A program made the position numbers and the translations under genes. From the NCBI GenBank assembly GCA_002914845.1, contig JXTC01000004.1:1884427-1948426 (forward strand): a stretch of 64,000 bases of DNA, given 5' to 3'. Source of the DNA: Trema orientale (taxonomy: Eukaryota; Streptophyta; Magnoliopsida; Rosales; Cannabaceae). Numbering within the stretch: position 1 is the stretch's first letter; each line of letters opens with the position of its first letter. Below, piece after piece: positions 25,464-37,879 of the stretch. The notes under the pieces are model-generated. The model saw only the letters and a program-made list of their open reading frames with translations. It had not been told where the DNA came from and ran no database searches.

Positions 25464-27209
25464 CTAAACCTCGATGATGCCAATGGGTTCTTTCACTTGC
25501 CTGGATCAAAGCAACAAGTAAGGTTGAACTATATAATTTTCTCTCCAGGTTCAGAATCAACGACTTCTCTTTATAGCTAGAAAACCATATAGGTTAATAA
25601 GCTTAGTACTTTACCATAGACATGGGCATAATAGACCGAATTCATTGCTTAGAAGGAAACATTTTTTTCTCACCTAGAGACAGGTAATCTTCTGCTCCAT
25701 CAGATACTCGGAAAATGGAAACTTTGAATGAGATCTCATTTCCTTTTGTTAGCTCAAAAACGCAGACATCGCCTACTTCCAAAATATTTTCCCGCTTGAA
25801 TGTTTTCCAACCGTGACAGAATTCAGGTGCTAGAAATTTATCCTGTATTGTCCTTACTTTGTATTGGACAGGCCAAGATCTACCATCTGAAACCCGAAGC
25901 CTTACATTGCATTGTTTCTCATTAACGTAAGTCCTAGCAAACTTGGTGGGTATTTTCTGGCCAAACACAAGAAAGAAAAGTAAAATTACTCGAGTAAAAA
26001 AGAAATTACTTTGTTTAGTTATCTTCTGTCAAAGATGTACCCTTGACAAATATGTTACGCGACTTGTAGTATCAAATTGAATTAAAGTCTAATTTGATTG
26101 TCCAACAAGTTTAGCTAGAAACTGAAAACTTACCACATTGCTGTTACCATGGATGTAGGATGGCTGCATAGTAAGCATGAAGTGTGGATTGTCAGATCGA
26201 AAGCCTCTGGTAAATTCAGCTTTTTTAACTTGAGATGTTGTAGCCTTGTAAGCTAAGACCACAAAACAGCACATGGTTATGGACAGAAACAGAACATGGT
26301 TATGGACAGAAGTAGAACACTACTTAACTGAACAGAATGATAGAAATAGAGCATTACTTAAAAAATGAACTAAACCCTTGTTTACCTTGTAGTTTTGAAG
26401 AACTTGAGATTCCATTTTCACGGAAGCTGCTACGAGTTTTTGCGACACTGGTTTTCATTTTCTTTTGTGGGTGAGAAAATGGCGGAAGGTTGTCCAAGAT
26501 TTCAACAGAATCATCATCTTCAACTTCTTTCCTTCTGAGCTCTTGGGATTGCCCCTGATGTTGGCATTTCTCAAAATGGGTGGGAGGACTAGGAACAGGA
26601 TAGTCTATCTCTACGGTACTTGTATCAAATATGTGAGTACGGAAATTAGAATTTCCTTCATATCCAAACACTATCATGCTCCCGTATTGTAGGCAATAAT
26701 ATTTTGAAAATTCAGGCCAACCCTTCTCCAACCACAACTTGCCACCACATTTGGTCAAACCTACTTCCCATGTTGAACCACATGGAAGCTTAAGAACTAC
26801 CAGATTAGATAAAGTATCTCCATACGTCCTCGCAAACTTTACCGGAATCAACTGCATGGTGAAAGTAGGAAAAAAAAAATGTTTTAAAGTAGCCCAAAAT
26901 ATACTGCATTTTCTGATATTCTTCTAAGAAAGAGCGAATATGGTGACTAAATGAAAGATACAGAAGGGAAATAATCAGATATAGATAGAATATCTATATC
27001 TATATAGATAGAAGGGAATTAATCAGATATATATCTATATCTATTTCTCTATAGTAGCCCAAAAATAGAAGGGAATTAATCAGATATAGATAGAATATAC
27101 TTACAAGCTTATTTTCCTGAAGAGTTCCTTGTAGAACTATCTTGAAAAAATGGGGAGTAGTAGGCAAAAACTTTGTCCGCAGACCATCTCCATCGACACC
27201 AAAAGTCAT
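25464..27209 (-). CDS. B3 gene 5, VRN1-like protein with two B3 domains
   Basis: Predicted nuclear B3 protein of about 334 residues, close to the length I recall for Arabidopsis VRN1 (about 340), which also has two B3 domains. Exons: 27209-27105, 26851-26386, 26252-26134, 25956-25674 and a probable terminal exon 25495-25464. Domain 1: PHFFKIVLQGTLQENKL, IPVKFARTYGDTLSN, KLPCGSTWEVGLT, KGWPEFSKYYCL. Domain 2: PHFMLTMQPSYIHGNSN, KIPTKFARTYVNEKQ, GWKTFKRENILEVGDVCVF. Between them is an acidic/basic linker (RRKEVEDDDSVEILDN, then PQKKMKTS). It diverges from the three-domain genes (IVFGYEGNSNF for LTFRYEGNSEF). All phases agree and no lesion is seen. The last exon (ends GIIEV) is tentative but conserved in the truncated copy at 17934-17965; without that splice the frame ends at 25642. 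Confidence 0.83.
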
Positions 27210-28323
27210 TGCTGAACCTCAAATCTGAAAGCTTGCCTTGAACCAGCTCACTTGCCTGAAGAACAAAGTAAAAATAATCAAATATATATCTATATCAACA
27301 AAAATATTGGTAAAGCATATTTGGAAGAAGAAAGGCTTTGCCTTGCTATGTTATCGTACCGATATTCCTCCTGTCTTTCAGTTATGCTTCAAACTACTTT
27401 GACACCCCCCCACCCCACCTTTTTTTTTTTTTTTTGCTAGAAGAAACAGTGCTAAATTGATCTGCTTCTCTTCAAGTAGATGGAATGATCTTTAGTTCCG
27501 GAAAGTTGGTGTTATCTTTCTGTGAGCATTATAACTATACCACCTTTTTAAGGATTCTTCATTTATTGATTCACTGCGAGGAGGAAGAGTGGTGTTGCAT
27601 AGTGATTGGATTGTAGTGATGAGCTTTATACTATCTGTATAAACAATAAATGCCAGAACAAAACCACTTATAATAAGAGAACCTTGAATTTCTCAGGGTC
27701 CTTAAATACTAAAGTACCTTTACAGCTTTACTCTGCACCCATGTTAGAGTAACAGATAAATTAGAAAATTCATCTTTAATGCTTTATATGTTTCTCCACC
27801 CCTTGAAATCTTTATGAACCATTTTTTTACGGAGTTTGCATCATTATATATGTTATTATATGGAACATGCCCCATTAAGGTTAATATTCATGACAAACCT
27901 CCCTTAGCTACTGAAGCTTCTAGCATTCAGATGAGTCATCCATTCCTATTCACTCCCTAAGCATAGGAGTGTTGTCTGCCATACTCCACAACCTAAGGAG
28001 TGTTGTATGCCATTTCTCTCTTGGTTGTCAATGTTTAATTGGATGTTTCTGTTACTGTTTCACTATTTACAGCTGCCATTTTTGTTCCTTTCTTTCTTAA
28101 AGAATATTCTGGCTGACTATTGTATGTAATCATTGAGGAACTTATCAATACAATTTAATTCTCCCAATTATCCAGCTCTGTTTTATGATAGCATCATCAC
28201 ATGACACATTTAAACATATTACATAGTCATTACCCAGAAAACTTGTAGCTGAATACTAAGATAATAATCTAAACTTTTTCTTCCATTCATAGGCAATTAA
28301 CTTTACATCTCATAGCAGTTAGT
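27210..28323. other. Gene-free interval
   Basis: Upstream region of gene 5 and 3' flank of gene 6. It holds a poly-T run (about 27420-27435) and no supported gene. Just inside gene 5 intron 1, short repeats of agatatagatagaatat and gggaattaatcagatat (about 26960-27100) form a local tandem-repeat patch. Confidence 0.4.
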
Positions 28324-30258
28324 TTAGTCAGTTTCAATTTTAACTCTCACATCTCCCTTTGGCTTGTTTGCACCACTTGTATAGTCACCAGCTGAACATG
28401 AAGAAGTTGATGTTTTGGTAACTAAGCAAATTATAACAGTCACATAAACGAAATAAGTACATCAGATTTGTTCACAATCATAACTAACCTTGAGACCTTT
28501 GAAGGAAACATCCATATTCAGCAAAGCGGACAATGGAAACTTCAAATGAAATCTCAATTCCATCAAGAAGCTCGAAAATGCAGACATCGCCAACTTCCAA
28601 ATTATGGCCTTTGGCAAATTCTTTTAAACCATTGCAGAGTCTAGACCCACGATTCTTAATTGTTTGGTCCATTATTTTGAATTCAGCAGACCAATATCTG
28701 CCATTAGGACTCAAAAGAACGACGTCACCTTGATTCTTAATGTCTCTTGCGGCAAAGCTTATTGGTACCCACTGCTCAAAAATGACAAAAAGGAAAATAA
28801 TTAGATGCAGAAAAATTATTCACATGTTTCCACTCTATCAAGGAAATATACTTGTGCTTTGGAGCAAATAACAGGTCATAAACTGAGAAGCTTACAACTT
28901 GGTCTCCGTGAGAAGCAACATATGATGGTTGCATAAGAACCTTGAAGAAAGGTTTCTCAGATTCAAAAGGGAACTCTTTCAAGAATTCTAGCTGTTTGAC
29001 TGGAAGTCAAGCGACGTCGACTTGTCTTCCACGGGGTAGACATACACGCACTTGCTTGTTTTCCCGGAGATTTGTTGAGAGAGCTACTCGGTTGAGTTTC
29101 ATTCATCAGAATATCTTTTGGATCCTCCTGAATTTCACTATGACAAGAGCCTTTAGATTTAGGACCACATGAGTTGCTTTGATTTTCACCATTAGGACTC
29201 GTTCTCATTCTCTTGTGACGCGGAGGACATTGTAATGGAGATTTCCCCTTTCTTTTTAGGTGTGACGATAAATCATCTAAGAGTTCAACAGACTCATCTT
29301 CAACAACTTCCTGATTGGGGACTCGGAGTGCCAAACCAATGTCAGACTCATCAAAATGGACAGGAATAGAAGGATAGTCTATCTCAACAGTACTTGTATC
29401 AAACATGACAGCATGAAATTCAGAATTCCCCTCATATCTAAACATTAGCAAGCTGCCTCTTTTTATGGAATAGTGCCTCACAAATCTGGCCAACTCTTAT
29501 CTAACCAAATCTTATTGTCTTGTATTGTCAACCTCATTTTCCGTTTAGAACCACATGAAGCTTAATAAACACTGAATCGGATAAAGCTTCCCCATATTTC
29601 CTTATGAGTTTTTGTGGAATCCGCTGCAAAATAAAAGGAAAAATGCCTCAAACAGCATTCAAGATATGAATGATATCAGAACATTACAACCTCATGGCTT
29701 GTTAAATGCTAAGGCAAAAGGTAGTATATCATCATGTACCCTTTTGACAAAGCAATAGTTTGATGGCTTCCCACTAAATCCCAGTATAAGCCATGAGAAA
29801 TGCATACTTGTGTAACCATATCTTATGAAAATGGTCAGAAGTATATAACCATACAAACCATAAGGATTCAAGGAAGAATATGAGAGGATAGTAAAGTACT
29901 AAAATTTATATAAGATTACTTTGAAGGACATTATAGGTAGCGGTGTACAAGCTTTTTGAGGCCTAACTCACACAAACAATCCTGATTTGACTAGATTCTC
30001 TTACCAACAATGACAAAATGACGAGGTCAAGATATAATAATATTACCTCTTCAAATTTGAGTCTATATAAATAACAACATTGGTAATTAGTTGCATAACA
30101 CTAAAATCACTAACTACTTTGGTTTAGAATGAATGAGGTGAATGCATGCTTACAAGTTTGTTCTCTAGAAGAGTCCCTTCAAGAATTATATTGAAAAAAT
30201 GGGGAGTCCCAGTTGAAAATACGGTGTGGTTATGATCTCCTTGGCGTCCAAAAGACAT
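28324..30258 (-). pseudogene. B3 gene 6, REM/VRN1-like pseudogene with fused exons
   Basis: Minus-strand copy with exon 1 30258-30154 (MSFGRQGDHNHTVFSTGTPH), an altered exon 2 from 29623 leftwards, the linker exon ending at 28896, exon 28771-28489 (VPISFAARDIKNQGDVVLL, EFAKGHNLEVGDVCIFELL) and last exon 28391-28324 (TAA). Three single-base indels break it: a lost base in the CCATGTGGTTC equivalent at about 29557; a lost T before the VRHYS segment at about 29483; an extra base in the run at about 28967-28971 before ESEKPFF. The exon 2 sequence reads straight into the linker exon (SEIQEDPKDILMNET), so the two exons coding the middle B3 domain and their introns have been deleted. Confidence 0.83.
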
Positions 30259-30706
30259 AGTTGAACCTCAAAAGCTTGGAAATGAGTCGTGAGGCTGTGT
30301 GTTTTAGAGCTTAAATATGAAGACAATGAACCAGAGAAGAGGCAGAGACCAAATAAAGAACAAAATGCAGCCAAATCCAAGAGCTTCAGGAGAGTTTTGG
30401 TGATGATCAAAAGGACCCCATGATTGAAGCTTCATCAAAATCAAACAAAAACAAGGTTATGTGACCTTCAATGCTAAAATGGACATACCCTTGTGGAGTT
30501 TATGCTTTTACTTTTTAAGAAAGAAAAACCTCTCTCTTTATGCTAACTCCGCCCCCCTATGTTCCCAAGTAGTTCGTCAAAACTCCGGCCACCAAGCTGA
30601 AGCTATTAAGGTAGTGGAGAGTAAGGGAAACACTTGTACACTACCATAAATACCTTTGTTGATCACCAGCAAAAAAAAAAAAAAAAAAAAACCTTTTGTC
30701 GATGTT

Positions 30707-30785
30707 TGTCGTTTCTGTTTTGCTTTTGGTAAAGAATCTAAAGATGAGAATAGCAGTCAAACATCGTATGCAAGAGAGCCACGTG
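30707..30785. promoter_or_regulatory. Upstream motifs of gene 6: TGTCGTTT and G-box
   Basis: TGTCGTTT at 30707-30714 and CACGTG at 30780-30785 (gagagccacgtgtactgta), about 450-530 bases upstream of the start codon. The context matches the gene 2 upstream region. Confidence 0.35.
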
Positions 30786-30891
30786 TACTGTATTGTCGAG
30801 TGATTGTGCACTGGCTGCTGCCTACTGGTAACTTGAGTGCACAAACCACACGAGTGTCCATTTATTTTTTCGACTTAAATCCCTTAGTAAC

Positions 30892-31248
30892 AGGGATAAC
30901 TACAAAAAAATACCTGAAATTTGGGTATTCTGCAATTTAAATTTTAAAGTTTTGATTTTACAAAATAATACTTTGAGATTAAAAATTTCTGAAAATTAAT
31001 ACTCTGGACAGATTTTTTAACCAATTTTAGGAACGAAAAAATAATAATATCCTCCATTAAAACTAGATTAATCCATATTATTCATCTTAATTTTGAGGGT
31101 ATTATTGTATTTTATCAGTTAAAAATCAACACAGGGTATTAATTTTCAGAAATTCGTAATCTCAGGATATTATTTTGCAGAGTCCAAACTTCAGAGTTTA
31201 AATTACAGAACATCCAAATATGATGGTATTTTTTTGCAATTATTCCCT
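30892..31248. mobile_element. MITE family 1, copy A (about 357 bp)
   Basis: Begins AGGGATAACTACAAAAAAAT and ends ATTTTTTTGCAATTATTCCCT, long imperfect inverted ends. The interior is also nearly self-complementary (tattaattttcagaaatt against aatttctgaaaattaata). Copies B (38716-39085) and C (44718-45073) have the same structure. Flanks tagtaac and taataat are a weak 7-bp duplication. Confidence 0.75.
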
Positions 31249-31576
31249 TAATAATATACTAATCTTTATTTTTCTGAAAAAATCTAATTAGTAGTCTTTT
31301 TATCTTATTTTGTTTTCAAACGACAAGATTAACTTAAATAATTGATAGTATCATTTCAAGAATTTCTAAAAAAATTTCCTTTTAAAAAAAAAGATTTTTT
31401 TTTATTTCTTGATGATCCTGTTTGAACTTTGGGAAGAGAGTCACTTTTCACATGCGAATTTTAATACTCTATTATCAATATAAATAAAATGAAGTTAAAA
31501 CACTTTATCAATTCTTAATTTCCAATAAAGCCATTGCATAAAACAACTAAGGAAAAGGGACGAACCATGGATTATG

Positions 31577-33560
31577 TCACGGGGTCAAGACTTAAGATAA
31601 CCGAATCCCGTGATGGCAGCCAAGGCTCCCCCAATCAAGGCTCAGCTTTTTCCCAACACAACTTATTTATACGGAATATAAGTGTGTTTTCACACAAGTT
31701 TTACGGTCCGTTGTAGCACAAAAGCAACAAGAGAGGCTAAGCACGCATTAAGTAAATAAATACACAAGCCAACAATGTACGGGAACCCTTTCCCAACCTT
31801 TATTAATCACAATAACAAAGGATTACAAAGATGCACAAAGTGCTTTGTAAAACCGCTCACAAACCCAAGTGTTTAAGTACAAAATCCCATACCAATGCTC
31901 TCACAATCCTTACAATGTGACCCGGTAGTCTAAGCCTATATTAGACCAGCCCCAATGCTCTCTAGCCCTCATTTAGCACTAAACTCTCTCAAAAGGCGCC
32001 AACACTTAGTTCCGTCAAGTATCTCTCCTTAATGCCTCATGCTTTCTTGTGTTTCTTGTCACTATGCATGCCTCCCTCATGCACTATTTATAGAGCACGG
32101 TCTATGTCTCTTAGGAACACTTAGAAACTGCTTAGGAACCCATATGCCCACAAAATTCCGCAAGTTGGCCACTTCTACCTACTGTCGTGCGCGCGTGTGG
32201 CTCCAGCCACTTGGCCATTTCACGGCTCCAGCACACCACTTCTCTCGGGCCATGCCACATCCCAGTACATGGCACCAACTGTAACACCATTGGGCCTCAC
32301 CCAAAAGTGCTAGCTTGAAGGTACTTTTGCGCTCATAGACTATCACTTAAATACTCATGATCTTCCCAGAACATACCCGATGTGGGACTTGGGGTGTTAC
32401 TAACACCACTAGGCCTCACCCAAAAGTGCTAACTTGAAAGTACTTTTGGGCTTATAGACTATCACTTAAATACTCATAATCTTCCCAGAGTATACCTGTG
32501 TGGTTCTTGGAAGGCTGCCATAGGCCAAAATCGTGGTGAATGTGGACCCCGCCTATAGGGATTATATGCGGGCTATTGAATTCGGACCCCCTAGCGAGGA
32601 CGCTAGGTCCTTAACATAGGGAGCTTGTAACNCCAAAAGTGCTAGCTTGAAGGTACTTTTTTGGGCTCATAGACTATCACTTAAATACCCATGATCTTCC
32701 CAGAGCACACCCAATGTGGGACTTGGGGTGTTACACCAACGGTCAAGCCATCTGGTCACGTATGCCGCCCATGTCAGAGTTCATGCACCATGTCCGCGTG
32801 TTGCACGTGCCACCTCGCGTGCGTCCCTCGCGCCAGTTCTGCACGTGGGCGAGAGACTCAGTCCTGGGCGGCTGGTCTCTCGGCCATGACTCCCACTAAC
32901 TCTGCAATTCTCGGCCATGTTGCATGGCACTGTGCCATGCCCTAGCTCTCGGCCAACCGCCATGCGCACGTGCACATGCGCGCCACCAGCGCGCTCAAGT
33001 CATGCCGCGTGTCTCGGTGTCCTGCTCCGCATTTCTCGGACCTGTGTCTGAGTGTCGCACTCCTCGGCACTGTGTTCCTCGGCCATGCACGTCCACCACA
33101 TGCATGCGCCTAGCGCCCAGCGCCTGTTCTCATTTGTGCGTGCACGCCTCTACGCGCGGCGCCCGTGTTCCTTCTGTGCGCGCAGCTCCTCGCGCACTAG
33201 TCAGGCACCCCCGTGCCTAGTCTGCGATAGGGCACGCCACTCCGTGTGCGCATGCTTGGGTGCCCAGCGCCCATGTCCCATCAGTGCGCGTGCGCTGCCC
33301 CGTGCGCGCGCGTCTTAGCACCCAGTGCCAGTGTTGTCCCCCCGCAACACTTCGAGTGCACAAGTTGCTCCGTGCGCCCCAGCCACCTTCCATAGCACAC
33401 TTGGCCGAGTGTGCCTAGTGGCTCGCCCGCATACATGCATGCATGTTGGCTTCCCTCCGCATGCATGTCCAACATATCGTGCCTCAATTTCCGTCTTGTG
33501 TGCATACCCCCATACACACTTCACATGGTGCCGTGCCACCATGTCATTTTTCATATGTGA
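31577..33560. mobile_element. LTR-retrotransposon-like debris with GC-rich segment
   Basis: A block foreign to the array. About 31577-32280 resembles LTR-type sequence (tgtcacggggtcaagac). Three related units of about 110-120 bp follow at 32281-32399, 32400-32509 and 32627-32740, each with caaaagtgctagcttgaa, agactatcacttaaatac and tcttcccagag; two end in tgtgggacttggggtgttac. From about 32750 to 33560 the sequence turns GC- and CpG-rich (many cgcgc and gtgcgc). Open frames on both strands there have no recognisable domain. I read it as a decayed or non-autonomous retroelement. Confidence 0.45.
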
Positions 33561-33611
33561 GTCTTGAATGTGTGACAGATTAGATTGGTCATGGGAAAGA
33601 CAGACGTTGCA

Positions 33612-34070
33612 TACAAACGACAACGTTTCTCAACAAACGACATCTCTTGATAACAAGAATCAGTACGAAAGCCACGTCTCTTTTGGATGATTTTGAGAAA
33701 TGACCCAACATTAAATCAACATCTTCTTTAAACACAGCATATGCAAGAAACGACAACATCTATCACAAATGAGAAAAAATAAACTATGGACAGGGGCCGC
33801 AAATCAAATCAGAAAACGACACGTCCCTTCGAAAAACAACTAAATTGCAATGAGAACAGTATAAAAACGACAATAAATTTGAGAGACGATTGGTACTCAG
33901 AAATATACAGCATACCTTTAGTAACGACAATACTTTGATGAGCGTGTGTAATCATCCAATAAACGACAAATCAGTGGGAAACGACAATGTATCCTACAAG
34001 GGACACTGCTTGAAAGCGACTACTTTTGAGAACATACGACAAGATTCGGATGACATAAGAAAACGACAAT
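33612..34070. repeat. AAACGACA motif array beyond gene 7
   Basis: About ten plus-strand copies of a(a)acgaca in 460 bases, for example at 33615, 33637, 33750, 33812, 33864, 33920, 33960, 33979, 34034 and 34062. Spacing is irregular. The array ends about 145 bases beyond the gene 7 stop. No copy in the opposite orientation was seen inside it. Confidence 0.7.
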
Positions 34071-34212
34071 GTTAATTTACAAAGACCACTCACTTTACAT
34101 CTAATAGATAACAGGTCTTTTTCACATCTAGACAAGTTCTTACACTCAAAGGCCATTAGCACTACAAGGTCCATAACCTTGATCCTTTTATTTAGTTTTA
34201 AGAAGGGCTACT

Positions 34213-37200
34213 TCAATCAATTTCAGTTTTCACTGTCTTAACTCCGTTTGGCTTGTATGCACCTTTTGCAAAGTCACCAGCTGAAAACAAAGAATTCATG
34301 TTTTAGTAACTATGCAAATTTCATACAACAGTCACATAAAGTGTACTCAATATCAATACATCAAAGTTATGAGTTAGAGTTAAACAAATTCATAACGAAC
34401 CTTGAGACTCTTGGCGGTTTAAACCATCAGAAACTCGGATAATAGAAACTTGAAACGAAATTTTAGTTGCATTAATGAGCTCGAAGATGCAGACATCTCC
34501 CACTTCCAAATTATTGTCTGCCACAAATTCTTTCCAACCACAACAGATTAAAGCTGCAGATTTCCTTATTCTGAGTTGAGCATACCAAGATCTACCATTT
34601 GGAATCGAAAGAACGACTCCGCCTTCATTCTTAATGTGTCTCATAGCTAAGTCCAACGGTACATGCTGCCAAGAAAAGACAAGAAGGAAGATAATTTGAT
34701 GCAAAGACTAATGAACACTAGTTTCAACTCAATCAAGCAAAAATTGCATAAGACAAGAGCACTTCATATACAGAGAAACTTACCACATTCCATTTATATG
34801 ATTGTCGTATAACAGCCTTGAAGGAACGTTTTTCAGATTCAAAGAGAGCTTTTTCAAGAATTCTAACTTTTTCATCAAAAGTCAAGGGAAGTTGGTTCCT
34901 AATCACTTGTGTTTCTGTCTCCTGACTTGTCTTCAAAGAGGTAGACTTGCATCCATTTGCTTGATCTGAATGAAGATTTTCACGATCGCTAGGTGTGCTA
35001 GTTTCATCATGAGCTGAAGATGAACACAAGAAAGAAATGTGCAAGGGAAAAGGAGAAAACGTTAAGTACGTAATCATGGGGACAAATGGAGCAGTACTCA
35101 AAAGAAAAAGACTAGTTGTTCACCTGGGGACATGGGGGCATTGGAGATTCCTCTGTCTCGGAAAATTAAGACTTCAAATGAAACCTTTACTTCTCCCTCA
35201 AGCAAAACAAACACACAAACATCACCTACTTTTAAATCATTGTCCCGAGCAAATGCTTTCCAACCACCTCGGAACAAGGGTGCTGCTTTCTTATGCTCTC
35301 CAAAAAAATACTTCACAAGCCAAGTTTTCTTCCCATTTGGAAGTTTGAGGATTACATCTTCATTTCTTTTTTTGAGATGTTTTTTTGCAAAGTTGGATGG
35401 AAAGGCCTAAGGCAACACAAAAGGAAATAGTAGGAAATAAAGCAGATATGAGAACTCATTCGGAAGACAGACAAAAGAAGAAATGCATACGATTTTTTCT
35501 CTGTTAAGGAAGCCTATCTCTTCCAATGTTTAAAAAGGCTAGTTTGGGTACCAGGGCGTTTTATCCCGGTTAAGGCAAGGCGTAAGCCTTGAGGCGTATA
35601 GAGGCGTGAGCCTCAAATTTTGGATTAAAAGGACACATTTAGAGATCTAAAATATGAAGCATTAATAAATAAAGCTATAAATCATCATAAAAAGCCATAA
35701 GAGTCATAGAATTAGAAATAAAATCTAAGTCTCAAACAAACCACAATTTAAAAGTCACACATACAATGAAAGGTCTTATTATGGAAAAAAATAAATTAAT
35801 TAAATATAAAAGTCTAATCTAGATTTAGAAGTCTAATATCTAGATTTAGAAAGATAAAACTCGAAACCATCCCAACCTATAACAAATTAGACTTAGTAAT
35901 CATCCTCCAAATCATCATGGTTTGAATGATCTTCCAAGGAATGGTCGTATCTTATAGTCCTATCATCCTCTCCATCATCACTATCAAGAAGAAGAGCACG
36001 TGAAATGAAATGGGTTGGAGGCTGAAGCAACTGCTAGGGCTTTGTTCTTTTAGTTTATTTATTCTATTGTTTTTTAAGCTAAGACTAAATGATGTATTTA
36101 AAATCAGACTTGGGCCGCATATTATAAAACCAAAATCTTATAAAAAAGGGTCTAATAGTTAAAAAAACAGGGAGGCTTAAGCCTCCCGATTATTACTGAG
36201 GCTTAAGCCTCTGTACCTGCCTCAGATTACGCCTCCCATAGAAAACTTAAGGCTTAAGCCTTGAGGCTAAAAAAAAATAGCCTCCCAGGGAGGCGAGCCT
36301 CAAGGCGAGCCTCAAAAAAGCCTTTTTAAACCATGATCTCTTCAACTCTATTATTTGACAACATTTATCTCTCTTCTGCAAATTGAATCTAGCAGAAACT
36401 ATAGAAAGTCTGAGAAAGGGAGCTAATTACCAAGCGTTTACCACGGACGTAGTATGGTTGCATGACAACCTCGAAACTCGGGCGATCAGATTCGAAACCA
36501 CCAGTTCTCTGAAGAGCAGCCCTTTTTTCACTATTATCCAGCGCATTCACAGTGGAAGATGTATCTCTGTCGCTTTTAGCAGGAGGATCAAGTTTCCCTG
36601 TAAAACATGAAACATACCACAACATAGCATTTCTGACTTTTAAATCAAGTTTCCCTTTGAAATCTTGAATCGAAAACCATAAATACACGAAGTACATGAC
36701 ATAAACATCCTGTTCAAGTTCAAAGAAACAAAACAAATAGAAGAAATTCCCCATGCCTTTCATGTCTGGCTTAGAACTATTTGAGTTCTATTCTCAACTA
36801 CAGTTTCGTTATGATGAGAGCCTGTACCTCCGGTATGAGATATGTTGCTTTGAGTTTTACTTGTAGGGAAGATCTTCATTCGCTTGAGAGGTGGAGAACA
36901 TGGTGATGAAGATTCAAACCCTGTTTTGGGGCACGGCAAAAAATCATCCAAGATTTCGGCGGAATCAGCATCAATAACTTCCCTCTTCGGTGCTCGGAAT
37001 TTCTCAGCAGTGTTAGACTCATCAAAATGGACAGGACCAGAGGGATAATCTATCTCCACAGTATTAATATCAAAAACAACAACATGTAATTCAGAATTCC
37101 CTTCATACCTAAAAGTAAGCAGGTTCCCTCTTCTTATAGAATAATGCTCTACAAATTCTGGCCAACCATTCTCTAGCCAGAACTTGCCATCATATTCTGT

Positions 37201-37716
37201 TAACTTCATTTTCCATTCTGAACCACATGGAAGCTTAACAAAAACTGAATCTGATAAAGTTTCTCCGCATTTCTTCACAAAATACTTCGGAACCCGCTGT
37301 GACGAGAAGAAAACTGTCTTAAGTAGATTGTAGAATCAATTTCTGAAAAATTGAACTTAAGCAAGACAATAAAGATATCAAATATATACATATGCATTAT
37401 CACGTCTTATTTTACAAATGAATACTAAAAGGGCATGTTAAGTAAGGTATATATTGAATATATTTATCTTGCCACTATTTTAACTATGTAACAGCTTGAT
37501 GTCTTTCCTCTAAATCCATCACAAACCACAACAGATTCTCCTCTGTTATTTCCATAACTAAAATTTTTAAAAAAGAACAAAGAAATGAAAGTTACAACCA
37601 TTCACAAAATGTGCCATCTGCTTTTGAAAACAACCCCTTTGGCCTACTATGATGTTATCATGAATAAATCACAACCAGGAATGTTGCTAGAACAAAGTAA
37701 GAGTATTGTGATTCTA

Positions 37717-37761
<45 letters not shown>

Positions 37762-37879
37762 TTGTGCTTACAAGTTTTTTCTCTTTAAGAGTGTCTTCAA
37801 GAATTATCTTGAAAAAATGTGGATTCCTAGATGAAAATGTGGCCTTTTCCCTGACTTCCCGGGGTTCACTAGTCATCAT
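34213..37879 (-). CDS. B3 gene 7, REM/VRN1-like protein with three B3 domains
   Basis: Predicted 518-residue nuclear B3 protein. Exons: 37879-37772, 37296-36861, 36597-36431, 35406-35124, 35013-34784, 34665-34401 and 34280-34213 (TGA). Domain 1: PHFFKIILEDTLKEKKL, RVPKYFVKKCGETL, KLPCGSEWKMKL, GWPEFVEHYSIRRGN. Domain 2: PSFEVVMQPYYVRGKRL, AFPSNFAKKHL, GWKAFARDNDLKVGDVCVF. Domain 3: SFKAVIRQSYKWNV, HVPLDLAMRHIKNEGGVV, GWKEFVADNNLEVGDVCIF. Two tandem ATGs start the frame (37879, 37876). Exon 2 ends at ACAA|GTAAAA with the standard length; reading on, the frame closes at 36760. The intron between exons 3 and 4 is about 1 kb because of an inserted transposon. Donor of exon 6 is GTTCGT. No lesion seen. 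Closest relative in the array: gene 9 for exons 1-2. Confidence 0.85.
35524..36335. mobile_element. 812-bp hAT-like non-autonomous element in a gene 7 intron
   Basis: Inverted ends CAATGTTTAAAAAGGCT (left) and AGCCTTTTTAAACCATG (right) match at 15 of 17 positions. They are flanked by ATCTCTTC at 35516-35523 and 36336-36343, an 8-bp target duplication typical of hAT elements. Paralogues have an uninterrupted atctcttcaactct here. The interior is rich in aggcttaagcct and gaggcg repeats and has no coding frame. Confidence 0.8.

Noticed and set aside
31534-31716. 60-codon plus-strand frame at the start of the LTR-like block
   Set aside because: Short, no domain, and it spans the apparent start of the repeat sequence.
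32691-33517. Open frames of 60-102 codons on both strands in the GC-rich stretch
   Set aside because: They overlap in several frames, have biased composition caused by cgc/gtg repeats, and show no domain or splice pattern.
33612-34070. Possible CRISPR-like or satellite array
   Set aside because: The unit is only about 8-9 bases, spacing is irregular and spacers are not of even length; the genome is a plant.
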